Under the pieces are notes generated by a model. The model worked only from the letters and a program-made list of their open reading frames with translations. It did no database searches and was not told the origin of the DNA. This document shows positions 15,685-22,939 of a stretch of 27,852 bases of DNA, piece after piece (within the stretch, counting starts at the first letter, position 1; every line of letters starts with the position of its first letter). Location of the stretch: assembly GCA_934678915.1 (NCBI GenBank), contig CAKUSF010000015.1, forward strand, positions 1-27,852. The letters run 5' to 3'. Position numbers and translations under genes: made by a program. The stretch is from an uncultured Bacteroidales bacterium. GTDB taxonomy: Bacteria > Bacteroidota > Bacteroidia > Bacteroidales > UBA932.

Positions 15685-17127
15685 ATGAAAAAGTATCTAG
15701 CTATTTTACTTGCCACGACGATGATCGTGGCCTGTGAACACGAAAAGACGACACCGACTCTTTCTTTAACCCCGACAGATCTTGAGTTCTCTGCTGAAGG
15801 AGGAAGCAAGACAGTGAAAGTGCTGACCAACACTGACTGGACTCTCACCACAGATGGCTCGGACTGGTACACTGTCTCTCCTACAGAAGGCAGTGGAGAC
15901 ACAGAAGTCACCGTGACACTTAACAATTACACTGATGCTAGTGTCAGGACTGCCCAGATTAAGTTCGAGGCTGAGGGACTGGTTGAGACTCTTGCCATTC
16001 TTCAGAATCGTCCTGAGACTCCGAAAGATCCGACTGAACTGAGTTACAAGGTAAGGGCTTATGCCCAGGACTACACCATTCCGGCTCCTAAGGGCTTCAC
16101 CTACAAGATTGTTTTGAATGGTGAAGGACTCAGTCTGGTTTCCTCTGATGCAGAGAACATTGTTCTTCATTTTGATGCCAACACGACTGGACAGTACAGA
16201 GATTTTTCTGCCACAGTGCTTACAACTGATGACATCAAACTTGAGAATGCCACATTCAGGCAGAGTTGGAGGAATGTTGAGCCTGGTGAGTTTGTTCTTG
16301 ACGAGATATTCTTCTCCGGTTTTACCATTCCAGAGTCCGACAGCAATGACTCTATGGATGGAGACCAGTACATCAAGATCACCAACACTACCAGTGAGAA
16401 TCTCTATGCCGACGGAGTGATATTCGCAATTTCTGAGACTAATTCACAAGTGTCCTCCACAGGGGCTTATTGGGCTTATCCTGAGCTGCCTGACGGAATC
16501 GGAGTCAACACTCTCTATCAGATTCCAGGTAATGGAACCGATGTCCCGGTTGAGGCAGGCAAATCTGTTGTGCTTGCTATTTCCGCTCAGAATTTCAAGG
16601 CGGAGAACGGAGTGGGCTGCGATTTGAGCAAGACGAATTTCGAGTTCTACGATGAAGGAAACGAGGATTACCCTGACACCGACAACCCTGATGTGCCGAA
16701 CCTTGTCAACTGGTTCAAGTCTTCATGGAGTTTCACAAGCCTGCACAACAGAGGCTATGAAAGCTATGCCATCGCTTTGCCTCCTGTTGGATTGACTTCA
16801 GAAACCTTCATGAAAGAACACCCTTGGAATGGACAACGCGTCATGGACTTTAATGGCTATCATTTTGAACGTGACATCGAGGGTGCGTACATCATCCCTA
16901 ACGACTGGGTGCTTGATGCCGTTAACTGTGCTGTCATCGAGGGACTTGGCACCCTTGCATTCAACGCTACCGTAGATGCCGGCTACACCAATGTCTCCAC
17001 TATTGACCGTGATCCTGACCGTTTCGGAAAGTCTGTCCTCCGCAAACGTGACGCGGACGGAAAGATTGTGGACACCAACAACTCCACCAATGACTTTGAA
17101 ATCTGCACTGCCCCTACGATGAAGTAA
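15685..17127 (+). CDS. BACON-domain, DUF4876-like surface lipoprotein
   Basis: The 480-residue lipoprotein has lipobox IVAC (Cys 17) followed by EHEK; acidic residues right after the cysteine are in line with Bacteroidota surface-export signals. Residues about 27-110 are a BACON domain (SLTPTDLEFSAEGGSKTV, NTDWTL, WYTVSPTEGSGDTEVTVTL, RTAQIKF). BACON domains usually bind carbohydrate or mucin or act as spacers. From about residue 205 a larger domain starts GEFVLDEIFFSG and YIKITNTTSENLYADGVIFA, like lamin-tail folds and, from memory, DUF4876. The last part has GQRVMDFNGYHFERD and a VLRKRDADGKIVDTNNS ending. It is the last gene of the operon; a strong terminator begins 58 nt later. Ligand unknown. 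Confidence 0.78.
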   Translation: MKKYLAILLATTMIVACEHEKTTPTLSLTPTDLEFSAEGGSKTVKVLTNTDWTLTTDGSDWYTVSPTEGSGDTEVTVTLNNYTDASVRTAQIKFEAEGLVETLAILQNRPETPKDPTELSYKVRAYAQDYTIPAPKGFTYKIVLNGEGLSLVSSDAENIVLHFDANTTGQYRDFSATVLTTDDIKLENATFRQSWRNVEPGEFVLDEIFFSGFTIPESDSNDSMDGDQYIKITNTTSENLYADGVIFAISETNSQVSSTGAYWAYPELPDGIGVNTLYQIPGNGTDVPVEAGKSVVLAISAQNFKAENGVGCDLSKTNFEFYDEGNEDYPDTDNPDVPNLVNWFKSSWSFTSLHNRGYESYAIALPPVGLTSETFMKEHPWNGQRVMDFNGYHFERDIEGAYIIPNDWVLDAVNCAVIEGLGTLAFNATVDAGYTNVSTIDRDPDRFGKSVLRKRDADGKIVDTNNSTNDFEICTAPTMK

Positions 17128-17184
17128 GTCGCTCGCAGCATTGCAAGGTGGTGCTGTGTAACATTCTGATTTACATAAAATTGA

Positions 17185-17229
17185 CTGTTTGTCTTTAGAC
17201 TAATTGCACTAAAGACAAACAGCCTTTTT
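17185..17229 (+). terminator. Intrinsic terminator of the TonB receptor operon
   Basis: CTGTTTGTCTTTAG (17185-17198) pairs perfectly over 14 bp with CTAAAGACAAACAG (17209-17222), followed by CC and five T residues. It separates the operon from feoAB. Confidence 0.92.
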
Positions 17230-17274
17230 ACTGACATTTAGGTATTTATCCTCCACCGCTACCAACTATTAGTG

Positions 17275-17306
17275 ATTGTGTAAATCCTCCAAAATGAATA
17301 TTTTTG
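17275..17306 (+). promoter_or_regulatory. Promoter of feoAB
   Basis: ATTG (17275-17278), a 20-nt spacer and TATTTTTG (17299-17306) give a -33/-7 pair of the same form as the TonB receptor promoter. The start site would be near 17312, leaving about 13 nt before ATG 17325. Confidence 0.65.
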
Positions 17307-17324
17307 TACCGAATTTGGGTAAAA

Positions 17325-19736
17325 ATGGTATTATCGGAACTTAAGACAGGTGAAGTTGGCGTCATCGCCAAGGTGAATGGCCATGGAGGATTTCGGAAAA
17401 GGCTCATTGAGATGGGCTTCATCACCGGAAAAAGGGTAACGGTAGTGCTCAATGCTCCTTTGAAGGATCCTATTGAGTATGAAATACTTGGCTATAAGGT
17501 TTCTCTGAGACGTTCAGAGGCTGCGCTTATTGATGTCATCAGCGAAGAGGAGGCTAAGGCTTCCGTTGACTCTAAACAGGATTTTTCTTCGATCTACGAT
17601 GATGATTGTGATGAGATAGCTGCTCTGAATCTTGAAATGGAACGTCTCGCTAAAGAACGTCACCATGTGATTCGGGTTGCTTTGGTTGGCAATCCGAATT
17701 GTGGCAAGACATCGCTCTTCAACATCGCCTCCGGCAGCCATGAGCATGTCGGTAACTATAGCGGTGTGACAGTTGATGCGAAGGAAGGCCGTTTTGAGTA
17801 CAAGGGCTACAAGTTCGTTCTCGTTGACCTCCCAGGAACATATTCTTTGTCAGCTTATAGTCCGGAGGAACTCTATGTCCGCAAGAATTTGATAGAGAAC
17901 GTTCCCGATGTCGTTGTCAACGTTGTCGATGCTTCCAACATCGAAAGGAACCTTTACCTTACGACTCAGGTCATTGACATGAATCTTCGTGTCGTGATGG
18001 CTCTGAACATGTACGATGAGCTTCAGGCAAAAGGGGATAAGCTTGACATCAAGCAACTTGGCTACCTTTTGGGTATGCCGATTTGTCCGACCGTAAGTCG
18101 TGACGGCACTGGAATCCCGGAACTTTTGGACACCGTCATCAAGATTTACGAAAAACACGATGAGAGACTTGCCCGTCACATCCACATCAACCATGGCCCA
18201 GAGCTGGAAAAGAGTATCGACCGTATAAAGGCCTTGATCCAAAAGAATCAAGACATCCGTGGAAAGTACTCCACGCGCTATTTGGCCATCAAGTGTCTGG
18301 AGAACGACAAACAGATTGAGGAAGTCATTGGTTCTCTTCACAATGCGGATGAGATCTCCAAAGCATGCTCGGAAGAGTCGGCTCGCATAGAGAATCTGCT
18401 TCACTCCAACCCGGAGTCAGTCATCGTTGATGCAAAATATTCATTCATTCATGGGGCCCTCGCTGAGACTTACACTCACCATGTGGATCCCAAGCCGAAG
18501 AAGACCATCACTGACAAGATTGATGCGGTTGTGACCAACAAGTGGGCTGCGTTTCCCATCTTCATATTCCTGCTCTATCTCATTTTCCAGTCCACTTTCA
18601 CCCTTGGCAATTATCCGATGAATTGGATTGATTGGTTGGTTGGTCAGTTAGGAGATTTTGTTGCGAATTTCATGAAGGAGGGTTGGCTCAAGGACCTTCT
18701 CGTTGACGGAGTGATTGCCGGAGTGGGAAGTGTCCTTGTGTTCCTGCCTAACATTCTGATACTTTACTTCTTCCTGTCAATAATGGAGGACTCCGGCTAC
18801 ATGGCCAGAGCTGCCTTCATCGTTGATAAACTGATGCATAGGATAGGCCTTCACGGCAAGTCTTTCATCCCGATGGTGATGGGCTTCGGCTGCAACGTGC
18901 CCGCAATCATGGCAACCAGAGCCATTGAGAGCCGTAAAAGCCGCCTTATCACGATTGCAATCATTCCGTTCATGTCCTGCGCGGGCAGGCTGCCGATCTT
19001 CGTTCTGCTTGCCGGAGCCTTCTTCCCTCACAATTCGGCTCTCGCTCTTTTAGGAATATACTTCCTCGGAGTCCTGATGGCGATTCTGTCAGCTGTAGTG
19101 CTCAGCCGTTTCATCAAGGAAGATGACCTTCCATTCGTGATGGAGCTGCCGCCTTATAGGGTTCCGACCGGAAAGGCAATCTGGCGCCACACTTGGGAGA
19201 AAGGCAAACAGTATCTGGAAAAGATGGCGACCACAATCCTGATCGGCTCTGTTGTGATTTGGTGTCTAGGCTATTTCCCGCGCTCCGATAAAGGCGCAGA
19301 GTACCAGCAGGAGCATTCCTACATCGGTCAACTCGGAAAGGCGGTCTCTCCGGCTCTTGAGCCGCTTGGCTTTAGTTGGAAAATGGACATCGGACTTTTG
19401 ACTGGAATTGTGGCTAAAGAGCTTGTGGTTAGTACCTTAGGGGTTATGTACGCTTCTGATGAACCGGAGGTTGCTGAGGCGGTTGAGGCCTCCGACACCG
19501 ATGCCCTAGCTGCGGACACCCAACTTCAAGGCACACTGGCCCGCTCGGTGTCTCTTCCTGCCGCTGTCGCCTACATGGTGTTCATCCTCTTGTACTTCCC
19601 TTGCATAGCGACTTTCGTGGCCATCAAGAATGAGACTGGAAAATGGCGCTGGGCCATTGCTGTCTGTACCTACACAATGGTTGTCGCATGGATTGCAGCC
19701 TTCATCGGCTACCATCTCACCGCTCTGTTTCTTTAA
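17325..19736 (+). CDS. feoB: Fused ferrous iron transporter FeoAB
   Basis: This inner-membrane protein imports Fe(II). The 803-residue product joins an N-terminal FeoA SH3-like domain (about 1-75, with LKTGEVGVIAKVNGHGGFRKRLIEMGF) to FeoB, a fusion common in Bacteroidota. The G domain has G1 GNPNCGKTS from G122, G3 DLPG (168-171) and G4 NMYD. The membrane part includes a gate motif GFGCNVPAIMATRAI, MSCAGRLPIFVLLAGAFF, and a second Gate with FFPRSD and GLLTGIVAKELVVSTLGVMY. An acidic/alanine-rich loop (EPEVAEAVEASDTDALAAD) near residue 725 is less conserved. I use ATG 17325; an in-frame TTG at 17304 overlaps the -7 box. The RIC-like hemerythrin gene follows after 32 nt. feoA-feoB is the symbol for the fused gene. 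Confidence 0.95.
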   Translation: MVLSELKTGEVGVIAKVNGHGGFRKRLIEMGFITGKRVTVVLNAPLKDPIEYEILGYKVSLRRSEAALIDVISEEEAKASVDSKQDFSSIYDDDCDEIAALNLEMERLAKERHHVIRVALVGNPNCGKTSLFNIASGSHEHVGNYSGVTVDAKEGRFEYKGYKFVLVDLPGTYSLSAYSPEELYVRKNLIENVPDVVVNVVDASNIERNLYLTTQVIDMNLRVVMALNMYDELQAKGDKLDIKQLGYLLGMPICPTVSRDGTGIPELLDTVIKIYEKHDERLARHIHINHGPELEKSIDRIKALIQKNQDIRGKYSTRYLAIKCLENDKQIEEVIGSLHNADEISKACSEESARIENLLHSNPESVIVDAKYSFIHGALAETYTHHVDPKPKKTITDKIDAVVTNKWAAFPIFIFLLYLIFQSTFTLGNYPMNWIDWLVGQLGDFVANFMKEGWLKDLLVDGVIAGVGSVLVFLPNILILYFFLSIMEDSGYMARAAFIVDKLMHRIGLHGKSFIPMVMGFGCNVPAIMATRAIESRKSRLITIAIIPFMSCAGRLPIFVLLAGAFFPHNSALALLGIYFLGVLMAILSAVVLSRFIKEDDLPFVMELPPYRVPTGKAIWRHTWEKGKQYLEKMATTILIGSVVIWCLGYFPRSDKGAEYQQEHSYIGQLGKAVSPALEPLGFSWKMDIGLLTGIVAKELVVSTLGVMYASDEPEVAEAVEASDTDALAADTQLQGTLARSVSLPAAVAYMVFILLYFPCIATFVAIKNETGKWRWAIAVCTYTMVVAWIAAFIGYHLTALFL

Positions 19737-19768
19737 ATGAATATTCTCGGCTAAGATTTGAGCCAACA

Positions 19769-20467
19769 ATGAAAATGAAAAACGCATTAACTACAAAGAT
19801 GTCTTTGTCAGAATTGATTGACATTGACTTTAGTCTTCTCCAAGTCATCTCAAGGATGGGGCTTGATCTCAGTTATGCCTCTCTGCCGGTGTCCGAGGCC
19901 TGCCGCAAGTGTGGAATCGATCCTGACACGTTCATCCTGATTTGCAATGTGTATTCATTTCCTGATCATGTCCCGTCACCTGAAGAATTGGCCGGTGGCA
20001 ACATCCGGAACATCATAGACTACTTGCACAGCTCCCACCTTTATTACATGGGGCAGGCTATCCGTGTCCTTGAGAACTCGTTCGACAGACTCGTGGCACC
20101 ATTCGATGAAAAGCAAAAGAAGGTGGTCTTGAAATTTTTCAATGACTACAAAGGAGAGCTTGACAAGCATTTTTCCTACGAGGAAGAGGTCGTCTTCCCG
20201 TACATCGAAGCCTTGCAACGTGATGGCGTAAGGTCTTCTGAATATTCAATCGAACAGTTCGAGGAACATCACGAGAACGTTGAAGAAAAGTTGGAGGACA
20301 TGAAGAACATTGTGATGAAATACCTCCCTGCAAAATGCTCCAATGACTTGAAGATCATGGTGCTGTTGTCTATCTACCATCTGCACGATGACCTTCGTCG
20401 CCACACCTATGTGGAGAATAACATTCTTGTCCCGATAGTAGGAAGACTTGAGCGTGATGGAAAATAG
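19769..20467 (+). CDS. Hemerythrin-like di-iron protein (RIC/YtfE-ScdA type)
   Basis: The 232-residue cytoplasmic protein has an N-terminal ScdA_N-like segment (ASLPVSEACRKCGIDPDTFILICN). It then has a four-helix hemerythrin domain with ligand candidates H87/H90 (LHSSH), H134 and E138 (HFSYE), H167/H168 (EEHHENV), H204/H206 (YHLHDD) and H212 with E216 (HTYVE). The paired HxxxE motifs match the RIC family, which repairs Fe-S clusters damaged by nitric oxide or oxidants. The N-terminal cysteine motif of classical YtfE is replaced by CRKC. I start at ATG 19769, with ATGs at 19775 and 19799 as alternatives. It follows feoAB by 32 nt and overlaps the regulator gene by 11 nt, so all three may share a transcript. 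Confidence 0.85.
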   Translation: MKMKNALTTKMSLSELIDIDFSLLQVISRMGLDLSYASLPVSEACRKCGIDPDTFILICNVYSFPDHVPSPEELAGGNIRNIIDYLHSSHLYYMGQAIRVLENSFDRLVAPFDEKQKKVVLKFFNDYKGELDKHFSYEEEVVFPYIEALQRDGVRSSEYSIEQFEEHHENVEEKLEDMKNIVMKYLPAKCSNDLKIMVLLSIYHLHDDLRRHTYVENNILVPIVGRLERDGK

Positions 20468-21056
20468 AAAGACAGTTGCATTGATCATTCCCTCTGACAT
20501 CGTGGCCAGAGGGCTCGGAAGCATTCTCTCCGAACAAGGTGAGTTCAAGGTGCTTGAGAATCTTTTTGATTGTTCCAAGTCCAGTGAGGCAAAACTTCGT
20601 AGCCTTGCACCGGACGTCATCATCATTGACCCGTCAGTCTTTGATTTCAAGAGCAGGAAAGATGGCAGGGCGTTGCTTGCAGAGATCAGTGATGCTTCTG
20701 TGATTGCTTTGGAAGGACTTACGGTGACGGATGACGTGGTCAGGCAGTATGATGGTTCTATTTCTTTGTTCGACAGTGCTTCGATGGCAGTCAAGAAGCT
20801 TCATGCGGCCATAGGTGCCCGGCAGCAGGATCCTGTGGTTGAAGGTAATGAGCTATCTTCCAGAGAGAAAGAGATTCTGGTCTGTGTGGCTCAAGGGATG
20901 CTCAACAAAGAGATTGCAGACAAGTTCAGTCTGTCAATCTACACTGTCATTACCCACCGCAAGAACATCACCCGCAAGACGGGCATCAAGACCGTGGCCG
21001 GTCTCACCGTCTATGCAATCCTCAACAACCTCATTGACATCAATTCTGTTCAGTAG
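20457..21056 (+). CDS. NarL/LuxR-family regulator with degenerate receiver domain
   Basis: The 199-residue product has a response-regulator-like N-terminus and a C-terminal LuxR-type helix-turn-helix (about 139-195: ELSSREKEILVCVAQGMLNKEIADKFSLSIYTVITHRKNI). The presumed phosphoacceptor D58 is present (PDVIIIDPS), but the first strand reads VALIIPSD where active receivers carry an acidic pair, so Mg2+ binding and phosphorylation are doubtful. No histidine kinase is nearby. I start at ATG 20457, which overlaps the hemerythrin gene by 11 nt; GTG 20454 and TTG 20448 are also in frame. The coupling suggests it responds to, or controls, the di-iron protein and perhaps feoAB. It may bind DNA in response to a ligand or protein partner. 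Confidence 0.85.
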   Translation: MENRKTVALIIPSDIVARGLGSILSEQGEFKVLENLFDCSKSSEAKLRSLAPDVIIIDPSVFDFKSRKDGRALLAEISDASVIALEGLTVTDDVVRQYDGSISLFDSASMAVKKLHAAIGARQQDPVVEGNELSSREKEILVCVAQGMLNKEIADKFSLSIYTVITHRKNITRKTGIKTVAGLTVYAILNNLIDINSVQ

Positions 21057-21063
21057 CATTTTT

Positions 21064-21105
21064 TTCGGTTGCTGAGCTTTCGGTTGCTGAGCTTGTCGAA
21101 GTGAC
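21064..21105. repeat. REP-like element with a duplicated half between convergent genes
   Basis: TTCGGTTGCTGAGCTT occurs twice in tandem with a 15-nt period (21064-21079 and 21079-21094). The second copy runs on into TGAGCTTGTCGAAGTGAC, which ends at 21105 and overlaps the stop codon of the minus-strand EEP gene. The core is shared with an element inside mutL (23676-23698). Short CTTCGACAAGCTCAG-type repeats of this kind are scattered in many bacterial genomes as REP-like palindromes. Its position between convergent 3' ends is typical. Confidence 0.7.
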
Positions 21106-22199
21106 TACTTCAGATTGATCTCCGCGATGACGGGGTAGTGATCGGAGTAAGGCACGTGTGGCACGGAATGCGAAACTGCCTCAAAATGCGATGGATAAAG
21201 AACATAATCAATCCGGATGAACGGCCAAAGGAATGAATATGTCGCCCCGAATCCTTTCCCCGCCTCCACAAACGAATCATGCCTCCCTTTTTTGAGCCTA
21301 TTGTAGGTATAAGACATTGGATTGTCATTGAAATCCCCGACAGCAATCGCTTCAAGCGAGCAGTCCTCGATGTCCGACATCACCTTGTCCACCTGCTCCG
21401 GTCTCCGTTTGATGGACTTCTTCATTTTCTCTTCCGTTTCCCACATCAACTCTCCATCTTTGTCCACCACAGATTTCTTTAACCTGGCCAAAGACACATT
21501 ATAGCTCTCGAAATGACAATTATAGACTCTTATTGTGGTACCTTCTTCGACTTTCAAATCAGTGAATATCGCCAGATTAGAACTCTTCTCGAACGTCAGT
21601 TTCCCCTTGCCCTCGATCGGGTACTTGCTCAAGGTCACATTGCCGTAACTGCCTTTGTCCGTGACGTACATGAAATACCCGAAATGGTAGTCCGGAAATC
21701 GTTTTTCGAAGAACCTTGCCACGTCAAACTCTCCGGGTATATTGACCTCCTGAAGGCACACGATGTCGGCATTTTGAGCCAAAATGAAATTCACGACAGA
21801 ATCCGCGCACACCGCTCTGCCTCCATCCCCTTTAAATTCTGAAGAACGCCCCAAAGCGAAATGACCGACATTGTAAGTCAGAATCTTCACCGTCTCCTGC
21901 CCTCTTTCCACCGCACCTGAGGAGAACTGGAAATACCTTCCAATGAATATTACGGAAGGCATCAGAGCCAACAATGGGATTAGAAATGAGCTAGACCCTC
22001 TTCTGATTGCCAGAACGAGAAATACTAAATTTAGAATAGCGAAGGGAACGAACAGCAATCCGAAGACGGTCATGTACCACGCCTTGGCCGGGTTCGCGAC
22101 CATGGATGCGTAACTGAGCAGAAGCAGGAATGCCGACAGAAGCATCAACATTCTTGCGAGAATGCTTCCGAAAGAAGTCTCATGTCGGTTTCTGCCCAT
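21105..22199 (-). CDS. Membrane-anchored endonuclease/exonuclease/phosphatase (EEP) family protein
   Basis: The 364-residue product has two or three N-terminal hydrophobic helices (about 15-95, for example LMLLSAFLLLLSYASMVA and TVFGLLFVPFAILNLVFLVLAI). A DNase I-like EEP domain follows: VKILTYNVGHF, DIVCLQEV (catalytic Glu), RVYNCHFES, AIAVGDFNDNPMSYTY and the C-terminal YSDHYPVIAEI (Asp-His). The active site looks complete. EEP enzymes cleave phosphodiester bonds in nucleic acids, lipids or small messengers; substrate here is unknown. Membrane-anchored versions are common in Bacteroidales downstream of rhomboid genes and mutL. It is the last gene of the minus-strand run, 26 nt after the rhomboid stop. 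Confidence 0.88.
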   Translation of the reverse strand: MGRNRHETSFGSILARMLMLLSAFLLLLSYASMVANPAKAWYMTVFGLLFVPFAILNLVFLVLAIRRGSSSFLIPLLALMPSVIFIGRYFQFSSGAVERGQETVKILTYNVGHFALGRSSEFKGDGGRAVCADSVVNFILAQNADIVCLQEVNIPGEFDVARFFEKRFPDYHFGYFMYVTDKGSYGNVTLSKYPIEGKGKLTFEKSSNLAIFTDLKVEEGTTIRVYNCHFESYNVSLARLKKSVVDKDGELMWETEEKMKKSIKRRPEQVDKVMSDIEDCSLEAIAVGDFNDNPMSYTYNRLKKGRHDSFVEAGKGFGATYSFLWPFIRIDYVLYPSHFEAVSHSVPHVPYSDHYPVIAEINLK

Positions 22200-22225
22200 G
22201 TCCGGTTCACCGCTTACTTAACATG

Positions 22226-22921
22226 TCATCTCTGCCAGAGTTTCCCGGATTTCTTCCAGTAAATAAGTAGCAGAAATCCGAACAACATGCCACCCAGATG
22301 GGCGAAATGAGCCACACCATCCAATGTTCCAGTCACACCCGTGAACAGCTCAATAGCGATGAAAAGCAACACGAACCATTTTGCTTTCAAAGAGATAGGT
22401 GGGAATATCAAAGTCCAGACATCGTTAGGATAGAGCATTGCGTAGCCGATCTGGATTCCGTAAATTGCTCCTGACGCGCCAAGAGTCGGAGTGCGCAGGA
22501 GGTTGATCTGGCCAGCGGAAAGTATTCCGGAATTAGCGGAAGCCATGGCCTCCATCTGGAAATATTCCACAAGTGTGTGAGTCAAGACAGCTCCCAGCCC
22601 AGCCACGAAGTAGAAGACAAGGTACTTCTTTGACCCAATCGTCCTTTCCAATGCAGAACCGAACATCCAAAGACAGAACATGTTGAAGAACAGATGCCAG
22701 AATCCTCCGTGCATGAACATGTAAGTGACCGGTTGCCAGATGTGGAAGAGCGGTGACTTAGGGTAAAACATCGCGAAGGTACTGACCATGAAATTCTGGT
22801 TGATCAAAGTAGCGATAAACATCACGATGTTGATTAGGATGATGTTCCTGGTCACAGGTGGCATATTGCTGAAAAAACCGCCTATGCCTGATTGTCCGTT
22901 GTCGTAGCCGTAGTATGCCAT
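22226..22921 (-). CDS. Rhomboid-family intramembrane serine protease
   Basis: The 231-residue protein has about six helices and the catalytic features of active rhomboids: Ser150 in GASGAIYG and His208 in VAHFAHLGGMLFG. It also has the oxyanion-supporting HxxxN motif (H76-N80 in HLFFNM). The L1-loop region (WQPVTYMFMHGGFWHLFFN) is well preserved. Rhomboids cleave transmembrane substrates within or near the bilayer. The N-terminus is a short glycine/tyrosine-rich cytoplasmic tail (MAYYGYDNGQSGIGGFF). It starts 18 nt after mutL and is in the same operon. Related Bacteroidales loci, as I recall, can contain two adjacent rhomboids; here there is one. Its substrate is unknown. Confidence 0.93.
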   Translation of the reverse strand: MAYYGYDNGQSGIGGFFSNMPPVTRNIILINIVMFIATLINQNFMVSTFAMFYPKSPLFHIWQPVTYMFMHGGFWHLFFNMFCLWMFGSALERTIGSKKYLVFYFVAGLGAVLTHTLVEYFQMEAMASANSGILSAGQINLLRTPTLGASGAIYGIQIGYAMLYPNDVWTLIFPPISLKAKWFVLLFIAIELFTGVTGTLDGVAHFAHLGGMLFGFLLLIYWKKSGKLWQR

Positions 22922-22939
22922 GCTATGATATTCAAATAT

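Noticed and set aside
20246..20794. 182-residue open frame antisense to the hemerythrin and regulator genes
   Set aside because: Spans two well-supported genes on the other strand and has low-complexity serine-rich content.
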